Positions 1 to 9,244 are shown, counted from the first letter of the stretch. The stretch is 64,000 bases of DNA from an uncultured Methanobrevibacter sp. (GCA_900318035.1 ONJC01000001.1:29413-93412); one strand, 5' to 3'. Made by a program: numbers and translations. Notes: generated from the sequence alone by a model not told the origin.

Positions 1-690
1 GTTGATTTCAACCATAATGTTGTGTTGGTGCATCAATGTGGTTGGCACGAGCAATGCCATTGTAGTAACGTCAATGCCTTTCATTACGGTTTTTACATCA
101 GGGCCATGGTGAGAAGGCACTTTTGGAGGGTTTGGTACAATTGCATTAATTGGACCTTTTTTAATTTCAGATGGGTCTGATCCCCTTCTGACCATTACTG
201 CCCTTACCTTTTTAATGTCGGCAATAGCATCAATTGTAAATAATGTACGGGTTAATCCTGTAGTGTTACATGAAACGACTCTGGTATAATCTGCACCAAA
301 GGAGTCATCGTAATTTGAAATAGCATTAAATGAAAGACCGGTCAGGTCGTGGTCTTCTCCACCTTGATAAATGGCTTTCACACCTGCTTTTTTATACATT
401 TCAAGGTTTTGCGGTCCGATACTTCCAGGGGTACAGTCAACTACAACATCTGCTTCCTGAATCATGTCTTCAACAGTACCGGCTATTTCAATTCCAGCAT
501 CTTTAAATAATTGTTCCCTTTCTGGAATTCCAATGTATAACGGATAGCCTTTTTCTTCAACCGCAGTTCTTGCTTCGTAGTTTGGTCTAGTTTTACTTAC
601 ACCAATTACTTTCATGTCATCTTGAGCGGCTACTGCATCAGCCACTCTTTTACCGATGGTTCCATAACCATTAATAGCAACAGTTTTCAT
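1..690 (-). CDS. gap: Type II (archaeal) glyceraldehyde-3-phosphate dehydrogenase, C-terminus cut by window edge
   Basis: The enzyme interconverts glyceraldehyde-3-phosphate and 1,3-bisphosphoglycerate, in methanogens mainly for gluconeogenesis. The first 230 residues are visible. A Rossmann nucleotide-binding motif (GYGTIGKRV, residues 8-16) opens the protein, and the catalytic cysteine lies in SCNTTG (Cys141). The spacing and sequence fit the archaeal homotetrameric type II family (about 335-340 residues), so roughly 105 residues lie beyond base 1. The start is ATG at 690 (reverse strand), preceded by a weak AG-rich site. Its pathway partners tpiA and pgk lie at the other end of the window (60.9-62.8 kb). 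Family assignment is firm; NAD versus NADP preference cannot be read here. Confidence 0.95.
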   Translation of the reverse strand, partial: MKTVAINGYGTIGKRVADAVAAQDDMKVIGVSKTRPNYEARTAVEEKGYPLYIGIPEREQLFKDAGIEIAGTVEDMIQEADVVVDCTPGSIGPQNLEMYKKAGVKAIYQGGEDHDLTGLSFNAISNYDDSFGADYTRVVSCNTTGLTRTLFTIDAIADIKKVRAVMVRRGSDPSEIKKGPINAIVPNPPKVPSHHGPDVKTVMKGIDVTTMALLVPTTLMHQHNIMVEIN

Positions 691-960
691 TTCAATCCCT
701 TTTTTAATTTATATAATTAAAATTATATGGTATTGAATTTGTTTTTTAACTTATTTAAAAGTTGATATAATTTTTTGATTATCCTATTTCAAAGTCAAAT
801 TGGTTTGTTGTATTTTTGATGGTGTTGTTGATTGGTGGTGTCGGTTTTACATTAACGTTAGAGGTTCTGGTTTTTGAAGGTGTTTTTTGGTGGGGCTATG
901 TGAACTTATTTTTAAAATTTGATTTCAAACGAATAATAAAAAAGCAAAAATAAAGATAAT

Positions 961-1515
961 TTAGAATGCTACTGGAGCAACTCCATTATCTTTATTGAAT
1001 TGTGTTAATTTGGACATTAAGTTTGTGTTGTTAATGTTACTCATGTCTTTGGCCCAGAATATGACTGTGTATTGTTGGCCTCCGAAGTTTACGACTTCTA
1101 TGACTCCGTGTTCTGCATCATCGTAGTCGGTGAATGAAGCTGTGTTGTCTGCATTTTTGGAAATTTGCATATTATCGCGTATTCCGTTGTTAACGGTGCC
1201 GCCGTTTTGAACAACGTAATAATCGTCGTCATAGCCATCATCATCGTAATCGTAGTATCCGTCATCGTCGTCATAGTAGTAGTATCCGTCGTCATCATAA
1301 CCATCGTCATCGTAGTCGTGGTAATATACTGCTTCTGTGTTTTTGTAAATGGAAACTCCTGAATCTCCATTGTTGTTCACATATGCTGAGCTATAGTCAG
1401 ATCCATATGAGTTGTTATATCCGTCTACTTTGAATTCATTCATGTTTACGGCATATGCACTGCCAATCAGTAGTGTCGTAACGATTAATGCAAAGAATAT
1501 TTTTTTCATGCTCAT
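961..1515 (-). CDS. Secreted Tyr/Asp-rich low-complexity protein
   Basis: No function is recognised. The 184-residue protein begins with a clear signal peptide (MKKIFFALIV..., cleavage probably after AYA). The middle, roughly residues 65-105, is a low-complexity run built almost only from Tyr, Asp and Gly in DYDDDGY-type units. The C-terminal 70 residues look like an ordinary small fold. The start was set at ATG 1515 because GAGGTG sits about 9 bases upstream; a GTG three codons earlier overlaps that site. It resembles in layout the secreted protein at 33763-34362 (same signal-peptide style, similar C-terminal pattern), which suggests a loose family of small exported proteins. The acidic repeat could bind divalent metal or coat the wall; that is inference. 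Confidence 0.75.
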   Translation of the reverse strand: MSMKKIFFALIVTTLLIGSAYAVNMNEFKVDGYNNSYGSDYSSAYVNNNGDSGVSIYKNTEAVYYHDYDDDGYDDDGYYYYDDDDGYYDYDDDGYDDDYYVVQNGGTVNNGIRDNMQISKNADNTASFTDYDDAEHGVIEVVNFGGQQYTVIFWAKDMSNINNTNLMSKLTQFNKDNGVAPVAF

Positions 1516-1932
1516 TGTTGTCACCTCATTATATTTTTAAATTTTTTATTTTTTTAAACCCAAGAAACGAATTTGTTTTTCGTAATTCGCTTCTGTAAGA
1601 GAATTAATTATATGAAAGTCCAGTATATAAAGTTTTTTGAATGTAAGTACTCATTTACATCGTTTTAGACTAATTAAGCTGATTTAAATTAGTTATATTA
1701 AAAATTAAACTTAAATGTCTCATATATTTTAAACTGTCGGTTGCGGATTAAATCCCATTAAGATTCTTGATGTTGCTGTCAATTAAGTCAAAAGCATCAC
1801 AATAACAACCAATTTCGGAAGTCCTGTTTTACATTAACGGCAACGTTTATTCAATTCGAACCAATTTCAAACTCAGGATATATATCAAAGACTTTTGGAG
1901 TTCAAATTTCGGTTTTGGAATGTTAATCGTTA
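1516..1932. other. Divergent intergenic region with a symmetrical DNA element
   Basis: A 417-bp stretch lies between the Tyr/Asp-rich gene and the hydrolase. No convincing small gene was found. The proximal part is AT-rich promoter-like DNA for the leftward gene. The right-hand part (1831-1936) carries an inverted pair of ACATTAACG sites around a GATATATATC palindrome, described separately. Confidence 0.6.
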
Positions 1933-1936
1933 ATGT
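1831..1936. promoter_or_regulatory. Symmetrical element, copy 1: ACATTAACG - 37 nt - GATATATATC - 41 nt - CGTTAATGT
   Basis: ACATTAACG (1831-1839), the perfect palindrome GATATATATC (1877-1886) and CGTTAATGT (1928-1936) form a symmetric arrangement. An extra ATGTTAATC overlaps just before the right arm (1920-1928). A second copy with the same 37-nt left spacing lies at 47578-47679. The central palindrome could serve as a TATA box for the hydrolase gene, with a start point near 1907. Regulator and function are unknown. Confidence 0.5.
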
Positions 1937-2733
1937 TATTTTCAATGACATGTAAAAAGAATATCATGAATTACAAAGTTGAAGGAAACGGTGAGCCGCT
2001 GCTTTTCATTCATTGTCTTTCAGATAGCTTGCTATATTGGGAATTTTTAGCAGCTAACCTTAAGGGGGATTATCAAATTATTAGGGTTGATTTAAGGGGC
2101 CATGGAGAATCTGAACTGGGCAGTGATGAAATAACTATTGATTTATATGCAGACGATTTGATTGATCTTTTAAATGAATTAAATATCGATAAGGTTAATC
2201 TCATAGGCTTTTCATTGGGTGGAACAGTGGCACTTGATTTTGCAATCAGATTTCCTGAAAAAGTGTATTCCCTTGTGTTAATGTCAACCTTTCCCAAAGC
2301 CGATGGTTATTTAACAGAAGTCATTAATCAGTTTAAAAGCACATTAAATAATGGTTTTGAGGATTTTTATGACTATTTGGTGCCGAAAGTATTGTGTCCG
2401 GATGTCATTGAAGATAATAAGAAAGAGCTTGAATTGTTAAAGGAAAGGTTATCTTTGAATGCCAATGTCGAAGCTTTTATTGGGGCTGCTGATGCCGGTT
2501 TGAACTTTGATGTTGAGGATAAACTATCTGATATAACCGTTCCCACATTAATTTTGGCAGGTAAATATGATGAAATAACTCTGATGGATGTTCAAAAAAG
2601 AATGCATGAAAAAATTAAAAGATCTGAGATGATAATTTTTGATAATGCGAAGCATAATCTGCTTGTTGGAAAAAATAATGAGGAAATATTAAATATATTA
2701 AAAAATTTCTATAAAAAAATAAAAGATGAGTAG
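1933..2733 (+). CDS. Alpha/beta-fold hydrolase
   Basis: A 266-residue alpha/beta hydrolase of unknown substrate. The nucleophile elbow is GFSLGG (Ser at about residue 94), the acid is likely Asp in AGKYDEIT, and the histidine is in DNAKHNLL near the C-terminus, completing a Ser-Asp-His triad. The usual oxyanion HG after the first strand is HC here (FIHCLSDS). The motif DLRGHGES is typical of the lipase/haloperoxidase/esterase branch. The start is uncertain: ATG 1933 lies inside the right arm of the symmetrical element and has no ribosome binding site; in-frame ATGs at 1945 and 1969 are alternatives and would better match the conserved start of the fold. Not in an operon; it converges with the metal-efflux cluster. 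Confidence 0.85.
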   Translation: MLFSMTCKKNIMNYKVEGNGEPLLFIHCLSDSLLYWEFLAANLKGDYQIIRVDLRGHGESELGSDEITIDLYADDLIDLLNELNIDKVNLIGFSLGGTVALDFAIRFPEKVYSLVLMSTFPKADGYLTEVINQFKSTLNNGFEDFYDYLVPKVLCPDVIEDNKKELELLKERLSLNANVEAFIGAADAGLNFDVEDKLSDITVPTLILAGKYDEITLMDVQKRMHEKIKRSEMIIFDNAKHNLLVGKNNEEILNILKNFYKKIKDE

Positions 2734-2737
2734 GATT

Positions 2738-2941
2738 CTATTCTACTTTGAATCCTGCTTCTTCAACGGCTTCGTTAATGTCTGCATCACTTACGTCACC
2801 AGACATTGTAATTGTGGTTATTCCAGTATCTAAATCTGCTTTAGCTTCTTCAATACCGTCAACATCTGATAGGCATAGTTCAACAGCTTTAACACATGAT
2901 GGGCAGTGCATGCCCACTACTTTAATTTCTTTTTCTGCCAT
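2738..2941 (-). CDS. Heavy-metal-associated (HMA) domain protein, CopZ-like
   Basis: A single 67-residue HMA domain with the metal-binding loop GMHCPSC (residues 10-16), as in CopZ/Atx1 chaperones that carry Cu(I) by two cysteines. The fold pattern (beta-alpha-beta-beta-alpha-beta) is complete. It starts at ATG 2941 with GGTGAT upstream. It is the last gene of a cluster with a P1B ATPase and a CsoR regulator, 30 bp behind the ATPase. It probably delivers copper to that ATPase, which lacks its own N-terminal HMA domain. Metal identity rests on CsoR residues and is inferred. Confidence 0.88.
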   Translation of the reverse strand: MAEKEIKVVGMHCPSCVKAVELCLSDVDGIEEAKADLDTGITTITMSGDVSDADINEAVEEAGFKVE

Positions 2942-2971
2942 AATAAATCACCTTATTATCGATAGTTAATA

Positions 2972-4837
2972 TTATGTCATCTGTTTATTTATAGTTTTAG
3001 TTATGCCTAATTTTTTGGATTTTCTGTAGTCTTTTTTGGAATTTTTAAAGTTGGCCAGCGTTGATGCATATATTATTACAATAACTGACCCGATATTGTG
3101 AATCAAAGCCCCTTCAATCGGATTTATGATTCCTAAAATAGCCAATGCCATTGCTATGATGTTCAATGTTAATGCAAAAGCGATGCCGACATTAATGACA
3201 AGTATTGTCTTTCTTGCTATGCTAATTAAATGAGGTAAATCTTCTATATTGCCATTAATTAAAGCGATATTTGCCGCTTCAACACTAACGTCACTGCCGA
3301 TATCGCCCATTGCGATTCCAACGTTGGCTTGTCTAAGTGAAGGTGCATCATTTATTCCATCACCAATCATCGCAACTTTATGGCCAAGTGTCTGTTCATT
3401 TTTGATGTATTCAGTTTTATCTTCAGGCAAACAGTCGGATTTAACATTTCTGATTTTTGCCTGCTCTGCAATGAATTTTGCTGTTTTTTCATTATCTCCG
3501 GTAAGTAATGTTGTTTTAATTCTTAGACGTTTCAGATTGGATACGGTTTCTTTGGAGGTTTCACGCATTGTATCTGCAAGATGCACCTGTCCGATAATTT
3601 CTCCATTTTTTGTTACATATATTGCAATTTCACCGTTTTGGGGTTCTATACTGTTTTTTAGAGTTATGTTTTCTTCATCTAGGAGTTTTTTAGTGCCGGC
3701 AATTATTTTCGAATCGCCGATTTTTCCGCTAACTCCTTTTCCGATATGCATTTTAAACTCATTAACATCTGCCAAATCGTTACTGTTGTAATATTTCACG
3801 ATTGCCTTTGCCAGGGGATGTTCTGATTTTGATTCAAGGGATGCAAGAAGATACATCATTTCCTTTGGGTCATCTGAAATGACCTCAACAACTTTTGGGG
3901 TTCCGTATGTTAATGTTCCGGTTTTATCGAATACCATTTCACTGATGCGGCCCATCTCTTCAAGTGATTCTCCGTCTTTTACTAAAATTCCGCTTCGGGT
4001 CAAATTTCCAATTGATGCCATAATTGAGGTGGGTGTTGCCAGAACTAATGCGCATGGGCAGAACACTACTAGAATTGTAACTGATCGAGTAATTTCAAAG
4101 GTAAATAAATAGGTCAATACTGCTGCTGTAAAAGCGATTACAACTATTAGCGTTGCCCATGCATCTGCAGTTCTAACTATTTTTGAATTTTCAGGTTTTG
4201 AGGATTCCACCAATTTTATCAGCTTTTGAAGAGAACTGTCTTGGCTGATTTTTGTTGTTCTCATCATAAATGATCCATAAAGATTTATTGTTCCGCTGTA
4301 TACATCATCATTGACTGTTTTGTCAATCGGCAGGGATTCTCCTGTAATTGTGGACTGGTCTATTGAAGTTTCACCATTAATGATTATTCCGTCTGTAGGT
4401 ATGCTTTCTCCCGGAAGCACTTTCAGGATGTCTCCTACTTGCACATTTTCGACAGATATTTTTTCTTCAATGTTATTTTTAATTCTTGTTGCAAACTGAG
4501 GAGTCATTTTTATAAGTTTTCCAATTCTTCCCTGGGTTTTTGACACGGTGTATTCTTCTAAAAATCCTCCGATGGCCATTATTGTTGCAATTTCACCTGC
4601 TGCAAATACTTCGCCGATAATGACTGATGCAATTATGGCAATTGAAACAAGCAAATCTGCTTTGATATCAAATTTGGTTATCAGTCCCTCTGTACATTCC
4701 TTTAAGATTGGTATTCCGCACAACAGGACTGCAATCCATGAAATGTAATCGAGAGATAGGCTGAAACTTGCAATTAAACTTATTGCAGATATTATTATAA
4801 GTAGGATGTCTGTTATTTGGTTTCTTTTAAGATGCAT
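2972..4837 (-). CDS. P1B-type heavy-metal-transporting ATPase without N-terminal HMA domain
   Basis: A 621-residue membrane pump that exports metal using ATP. Visible motifs in order: TGES (165-168, actuator), the metal-site CPC in TM6 (260-262), the phosphorylated Asp in DKTGT (304-308), HP (340-341), and GDGIND (492-497). No N-terminal metal-binding domain precedes TM1; the separate HMA protein downstream likely fills that role. The TM8 segment reads ALIHNIGS rather than the M..SS of classic Cu(I) pumps, so the ion is not certain from the protein alone. The CsoR-type operator at 4861-4876 sits 24 bp before the start and implies copper-responsive control. Start ATG 4837 with AGGGGTTGAT upstream. 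Confidence 0.93.
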   Translation of the reverse strand: MHLKRNQITDILLIIISAISLIASFSLSLDYISWIAVLLCGIPILKECTEGLITKFDIKADLLVSIAIIASVIIGEVFAAGEIATIMAIGGFLEEYTVSKTQGRIGKLIKMTPQFATRIKNNIEEKISVENVQVGDILKVLPGESIPTDGIIINGETSIDQSTITGESLPIDKTVNDDVYSGTINLYGSFMMRTTKISQDSSLQKLIKLVESSKPENSKIVRTADAWATLIVVIAFTAAVLTYLFTFEITRSVTILVVFCPCALVLATPTSIMASIGNLTRSGILVKDGESLEEMGRISEMVFDKTGTLTYGTPKVVEVISDDPKEMMYLLASLESKSEHPLAKAIVKYYNSNDLADVNEFKMHIGKGVSGKIGDSKIIAGTKKLLDEENITLKNSIEPQNGEIAIYVTKNGEIIGQVHLADTMRETSKETVSNLKRLRIKTTLLTGDNEKTAKFIAEQAKIRNVKSDCLPEDKTEYIKNEQTLGHKVAMIGDGINDAPSLRQANVGIAMGDIGSDVSVEAANIALINGNIEDLPHLISIARKTILVINVGIAFALTLNIIAMALAILGIINPIEGALIHNIGSVIVIIYASTLANFKNSKKDYRKSKKLGITKTINKQMT

Positions 4838-4860
4838 AATATCAACCCCTAGGTATAGGT

Positions 4861-4876
4861 ATACCCCATAGGGTAT
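4861..4876. promoter_or_regulatory. CsoR-type operator upstream of the P1B ATPase
   Basis: ATACCCCATAGGGTAT is a near-perfect inverted repeat of the TACCC/GGGTA type known for CsoR family repressors. It lies between csoR and the ATPase start. A related GGTATAGGTATACC-like stretch adjoins it at 4851-4864. Confidence 0.75.
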
Positions 4877-4897
4877 GTAAAGTTATTTTAAAAAAAA

Positions 4898-5170
4898 TTA
4901 AAGTCTGGAGTAATATTCCAAAATTGATGAAATATCGCTTATCGCTTCGTCAGCATCTTTTTCTGTTATTGCCTGTTTTACACAGTGTTCGAGATGTCCT
5001 TCAACAATAATGTGTCCAACTTTATGTAGTGCTGATTTTGATGCATTTACTTGCATTAATATCTGTTCACATGGAATATCTTCATCAATCATACGGTCTA
5101 TTGCGTTTATCTGACCTATAATTTTTTTTAATCTTCTATGTAAATTTTCACTGTCCATACATTCTTTCAC
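4898..5170 (-). CDS. csoR: CsoR-family copper-sensing repressor
   Basis: A small all-helical regulator (90 residues) of the CsoR/RcnR family that releases DNA on metal binding. The Cu(I) fingerprint is present: Cys in IPCEQIL, then His and Cys in GHLEHCV, matching the C-H-C triad of CsoR rather than the His-rich RcnR/InrS sets. The start was set at GTG 5170, because GGAG lies 8 bases upstream; the longer reading frame upstream would encode a hydrophobic, non-homologous leader and would run through the operator. A second operator lies just upstream, so it probably autoregulates as well as controlling the ATPase and HMA genes. Confidence 0.9.
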   Translation of the reverse strand: MKECMDSENLHRRLKKIIGQINAIDRMIDEDIPCEQILMQVNASKSALHKVGHIIVEGHLEHCVKQAITEKDADEAISDISSILEYYSRL

Positions 5171-5182
5171 AATAACATCTCC

Positions 5183-5200
5183 TATACCTATGGGGGTATA
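5183..5200. promoter_or_regulatory. CsoR-type operator upstream of csoR
   Basis: TATACCTATGGGGGTATA resembles the site at 4861-4876 and known CsoR operators (TACC...GGGGGTA). It lies 13 bp upstream of the csoR GTG start, overlapping where the promoter and leader should be. Confidence 0.7.
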
Positions 5201-5274
5201 TATTAAAATTAGTATATAAATGTTTTGTTTAAGTTCAAAAAAAAAATAAAAAAAGAAGGAGGAAAAGTTCAAGT

Positions 5275-6372
5275 CTATGCTTGATTTTCCATTTCCTCAA
5301 ATTTAGCTGGGAAATACTCATCTACTACGTATTCAAGCCCATATTTTGAGAAAGATTGCTGTTCTGCTTTTTTACCGATTTTAAGCATCTTTTTAATTTC
5401 AGTTTGCCAGAAATCAGTTTTATACCTTGGGTCTTTGGAAAGCTCTTTTAATCTCATGACGTCAACATCTTTGAGTTTATCGGTAGGTAAATCGTAATTG
5501 ATAATGTCGGATGCTGTAACTCCAATGAATTTTGCATCTGGAGTTGCAAGTTTATCATTAACGTGAGCTAATTTCGCACTTCCGGAAATAATTACCTGTG
5601 CAATGTGGAATCCCCAAGGGTCTCCGTCGTTACAGATATATACTGGTAAATCAAGTTCTGTGTTAACTCTTTTAAGGAATCTTCTTGTAGCACGTGCTGC
5701 CTGTCCTTTAAGTCCAACGATCAATGTATTGAACCTTTTGTGTGCATTTTCCTGCACTAACCTGTGGAACATTCCCATGGTTTCCACTGCCAGTACTTTA
5801 TCCACGTTATGGTCTAAAAACTCAACCTGGTCAATAGTTGGTGAGATTGTATAACCTGATTTTCCTACATTTGCAGCATTAAGTTCAACTTCGTCTAAAA
5901 GGGTTATATCACCATAAACTGATGCTCCGTCTTCTTCAGGCATTAATCCTAAATCTTCACGGGTAACTCCTAATTTAACTTCCAAATCTTCTCCAACAAT
6001 GTTGGATTCCTGTTGTGTTTTAAAACTTATTCCCCAACCTTCGGAAACATAATACATTTCCCTGATGGTAGCGGTTTTTTCTCTTGCAACTAAATCTTTA
6101 CAGAAGTTACCGACATAAACCATTTGACCTAATTTTCTGATTTGTTTAACATTACCTAAAGATCTTCTACCGTATCTGTCACCTAATACGTAGTATCTTT
6201 TAGCGTCATCGTAAACAATGTTTCCAGTACCTCTGGATGGAATTTTAAGACTAGGTACTTTACTGTTCTCAATATCTTCGATAATTTCCTGACCTAATCC
6301 TTTAAGTTTATTATAGGTGTATTCTTTCATTTCTTCCTTATGGGTTTTTCCACTTTTTGGTTTGTCCGCCAT
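5275..6372 (-). CDS. top6A: DNA topoisomerase VI subunit A
   Basis: The Spo11-like cutting subunit of type IIB topoisomerase VI, which relaxes and decatenates DNA by ATP-dependent double-strand passage. It has 365 residues, the normal length. The catalytic tyrosine lies in REMYYVSEG (Tyr107/108), and the Toprim acids are Glu197 (VETMG) and Asp249/Asp251 (NDGDPWG). It starts at ATG 6372 with GGTGAT upstream, 9 bp after top6B, so the two are co-transcribed and made in stoichiometric amounts. In Methanobacteriales it typically ends the eIF1A-rio1-KH-top6B-top6A cluster. Confidence 0.97.
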   Translation of the reverse strand: MADKPKSGKTHKEEMKEYTYNKLKGLGQEIIEDIENSKVPSLKIPSRGTGNIVYDDAKRYYVLGDRYGRRSLGNVKQIRKLGQMVYVGNFCKDLVAREKTATIREMYYVSEGWGISFKTQQESNIVGEDLEVKLGVTREDLGLMPEEDGASVYGDITLLDEVELNAANVGKSGYTISPTIDQVEFLDHNVDKVLAVETMGMFHRLVQENAHKRFNTLIVGLKGQAARATRRFLKRVNTELDLPVYICNDGDPWGFHIAQVIISGSAKLAHVNDKLATPDAKFIGVTASDIINYDLPTDKLKDVDVMRLKELSKDPRYKTDFWQTEIKKMLKIGKKAEQQSFSKYGLEYVVDEYFPAKFEEMENQA

Positions 6373-6381
6373 CTAAATCAC

Positions 6382-8091
6382 CTAATCCTCAAAACCGTCT
6401 TCTACATCATCGTCAATGAAGTTATCTAATGTTGAATCGCTGTCTTCAACGGTGCGTCCAAATTCATCAACTTCTTCCATGATGATTGCATCGTATTCTT
6501 CTTCCTCTTCTTCTTCCACTTTCTCACCAAGTAGCTCGGCAAGAGCCCTTTTGGTTACTTTCACTAAAATGTCCTGATATTCAGGAACTCCGGTTTCACC
6601 AAGTTTTGCAGCTTCTTCGATAATCACTGGCACATATTCTTCAAATACTTTTGAACGTTTTTCTTTTTCTTTAGCTGCCCTTTTAGCTCTAAGGTGTTTT
6701 TGCAATTTACGAGCTAATTTCATGGTTGATTGTCTTATTTCGTGAACAATTTCAGGTTCAGGTGAAACACTTTGTTTACCTGTTGAAAGGTAAGGTACTT
6801 GTGTTGAGATAATATTTACAAATAAAGTTAATGGAGTATTGTCCATGTCCCTGAGGCCGTAACGTTTCCAGTCAATACTTTTAAGTGCTTCTGTTATTGC
6901 ACAGCTTCCTGCATCAAATGTCAATGGAACTCTGTTAGCAAATCTCATGATTTCTGATTTTCTTTGCTCTTTTACAACTCTTCCTGCATCTCCACCGTAA
7001 GCAAGTCCTGCTTCAATAATGAATGAAACACCCCCTGCATATGTGACAGGCTTTCTTGTAATTGTAGCTACAAATTCAGGTTTAAGGATTTGTTTCATAC
7101 CTTTTTCAATCTGTTCAGAACCGATAGGTATGAGTCCGTCTGTTGGAGGAGCCATGAATTTCATTTTCTTAAAGCACTGTACAATTGCCTCTGCTTCAGG
7201 GAAAGTCATGTCTTTCGGACGTTTGTTCATGTCAATTCCGGTAAGCTGGGCAATTTCATCCACCCTTTTGTTGGACATCCTTGACATTGATGAGGTCATC
7301 ATACTTTTATATCTTCTACTGTCTGTATTTTTAGCCATGGTCATTAAGTCGTCAGCACTCACACCTTTAGGGTGAGGCAATACTTCTTTTGGCTGTACCG
7401 GAACGATATCTGCAGCTCTTTTAAAGATGTATTTGTGTCCTGTAGGGTCTCTGAATGTAATTTTTGCATGCGGGTTTCCAATCATGGTTCTTCTGATGTA
7501 TTCGAATGCACCCTGTTCGGCAAGGGAATATGAAACATCTTTAAATTGCAATTCAATACAAACTCCAGTTTGTTCTGCAGGATAATCTTCTCTTTCCATT
7601 AAAATTCCACGGTTGTTTTCCACATCCATTTGGAATTTCATTTTGACTCCCTTAATTTCATCATCTTCTTTATAGCATGAAATTACGCGGGCTGGTTTAC
7701 CTGTGGTCATCTGTGATAAGAGCACACAACCACTACAACCTAAACCCTGTTGTCCTCTTGATTGGATGTTTCTGAATTTTGATCCTGCAAACATCATACA
7801 GTATACTTGCATTACATAATCTTCAGGAATACCTGGTCCATTATCCTTATGTCTTAAGATATAATGTTCTTTATCGACACGTTTCAATTCAATATCAATA
7901 TCTGGCAAGATTCCAGCTTCTTCACATGCATCAAAACTGTTTGTAATCAGTTCGTGAAAAACAATAGTTAAAGAACGAATCTTACCTGTAAATCCAAGCA
8001 TTTGCTTGTTCTTTCTAAAGAACTGTGACGGGGTTAATCTTTGAAAATCCTCTTCCCAGTCAAGTCCTATCTGTTGTTCGTCTTGTGCCAA
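6382..8091 (-). CDS. top6B: DNA topoisomerase VI subunit B (ATPase)
   Basis: The GHKL ATPase subunit of topoisomerase VI; ATP-driven dimerisation gates DNA passage. Bergerat-fold motifs: ELITNSFDA (N-box, around residue 51), DNGPGIP (83-89) and GQQGLGCSG (about 113-121), then H2TH and transducer regions. It is 569 residues with a long acidic tail (EEEEEEEYD and [10 protein letters not shown]). The start is TTG at 8091: GGAGG lies 7 bases upstream and no ATG fits. It is followed at 9 bp by top6A. The neighbouring genes upstream (8510-9458) are on the opposite strand, interrupting the usual link to the KH gene. Confidence 0.97.
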   Translation of the reverse strand: MAQDEQQIGLDWEEDFQRLTPSQFFRKNKQMLGFTGKIRSLTIVFHELITNSFDACEEAGILPDIDIELKRVDKEHYILRHKDNGPGIPEDYVMQVYCMMFAGSKFRNIQSRGQQGLGCSGCVLLSQMTTGKPARVISCYKEDDEIKGVKMKFQMDVENNRGILMEREDYPAEQTGVCIELQFKDVSYSLAEQGAFEYIRRTMIGNPHAKITFRDPTGHKYIFKRAADIVPVQPKEVLPHPKGVSADDLMTMAKNTDSRRYKSMMTSSMSRMSNKRVDEIAQLTGIDMNKRPKDMTFPEAEAIVQCFKKMKFMAPPTDGLIPIGSEQIEKGMKQILKPEFVATITRKPVTYAGGVSFIIEAGLAYGGDAGRVVKEQRKSEIMRFANRVPLTFDAGSCAITEALKSIDWKRYGLRDMDNTPLTLFVNIISTQVPYLSTGKQSVSPEPEIVHEIRQSTMKLARKLQKHLRAKRAAKEKEKRSKVFEEYVPVIIEEAAKLGETGVPEYQDILVKVTKRALAELLGEKVEEEEEEEYDAIIMEEVDEFGRTVEDSDSTLDNFIDDDVEDGFED

Positions 8092-8509
8092 AATTTTTCC
8101 TCCTTATAATAAGTATGTTTAATTTTATTATCCTGACTATATTTAAATTAAATGAGAGAGCATTTGATGAGTAATATTTATACCCTACCCTAACTACCTT
8201 GTTTAAATATATGGTAAAATAATAATTAAAAAACATGTAGAAAATATAGTATTTATACTATGTTATCTATATATGTGGGTTAAAGTATATAAGGTTTTAC
8301 TCTATTTGTCATAATTTTTATAGCTATCTTTCATTAAAATTGATTTTAAGATGTAATATTTATTTGATTATGATTTTGGGATTGGAAATGCCATATTTTT
8401 CAATTTAAATAAAAAGTTGTCTGGCATTAAAAAATTGTTTTCAGAATGTAAAATTGTTCTTTTTTGAAACTGTGCTGTATAAATAATTTGAATAACATAT
8501 TGATTATTC
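8092..8509. other. Divergent intergenic region between top6B and the JAMM-like gene
   Basis: 418 bp of AT-rich DNA with no convincing gene. It holds a perfect 16-bp palindrome ATAGTATTTATACTAT (8246-8261) that could be an operator, several TATA-like stretches, and a weak inverted repeat AATGCCA (8387-8393) / TGGCATT (8422-8428). Confidence 0.5.
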
Positions 8510-9244
8510 ATGGTTTTGAAAAATAGTATTAACAATATTATACACAAACTTCACCTCGACAGTTTTATCAAATCCCATAAGGAATTGTTAAGAGATAATC
8601 GAGGAGGATTTTTGATTCCGGTGAGCGTTAAAGTAACTGATGTTGAATATGGGAGATATAGGCATCTTCCTATTAATTGGTCTATTCCTCCAATTACAAA
8701 AGAAGATTTACCTGAAGAATTTTCCAAAAAAGCGGTTAGGACTGTTGATATGTTTCGAAGAAAAACATTTGATTTGGATTGTGAATGCCTGATTTTCTTT
8801 GACATCAATACTGGCAATATTGTTTCTTGCAATTTTGCTGATGAAGGTGAGTGGAATAAAGTTACTGGAGAGATATATCCAAATTCCTTGAAAGGAATGA
8901 ATATTGCTTCTCTTCATAATCATCCAAAACAGTTCTGTTCTCCTCCTTCTGGTAAAAATTTTGAGATGTTAGGTCTTGAATTTGAAGAATATGAATTAAT
9001 TTTATCAAAAAATGAATTATGGATTTTAGAATCAAAAGGAATAATTTTTGATGATGAAATTAAAGAAATTCGAGAAGATGCAGAGGCATATTTGGATTCT
9101 GTCTTTGAAGAGGCAAATTTGGAATTTGATGAAGGATATTTGGTGTTAGATAATGTTAACCAGATATATGGGGATTTGTTGTTAATTAATTTAAATAATA
9201 AATTGAATAATATTAAATTAACAAGGAGATTTTTAAATGAATAG
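8510..9244 (+). CDS. JAB/MPN (JAMM)-like protein with altered metal motif
   Basis: A 244-residue protein not matched to a named family. Residues 135-150 read LHNHP followed by SPPSGKN, which resembles the JAMM zinc motif HxHP...SxxD of JAB-domain peptidases, and Glu92 (CECL) could be the catalytic Glu. The final ligand Asp is Asn150 here, so activity may be lost or changed. A strand-like block YELILSKNELWILESKG after the motif matches the layout of JAB-like proteins found in phage and toxin contexts. It overlaps the next gene by 8 bp, so the two form a unit. The pair sits inside the broken eIF1A-top6A cluster, suggesting acquisition. Family call is tentative. Confidence 0.6.
   Translation: MVLKNSINNIIHKLHLDSFIKSHKELLRDNRGGFLIPVSVKVTDVEYGRYRHLPINWSIPPITKEDLPEEFSKKAVRTVDMFRRKTFDLDCECLIFFDINTGNIVSCNFADEGEWNKVTGEIYPNSLKGMNIASLHNHPKQFCSPPSGKNFEMLGLEFEEYELILSKNELWILESKGIIFDDEIKEIREDAEAYLDSVFEEANLEFDEGYLVLDNVNQIYGDLLLINLNNKLNNIKLTRRFLNE

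Noticed and set aside
849..857. ACATTAACG site, considered as a third copy of the symmetrical element
   Set aside because: No GATATATATC at +37 and no right arm in range; only a lone half-site.
1098..1370. Open frames on both strands within the Tyr/Asp-rich gene (Thr/Met-rich and Val/Ile-rich)
   Set aside because: They are frame shadows of the GAT/TAC repeat; their composition follows directly from the repeat.
5171..5272. Longer N-terminus for CsoR
   Set aside because: It would be a hydrophobic leader encoded by the promoter and operator; GTG 5170 has a proper ribosome binding site.
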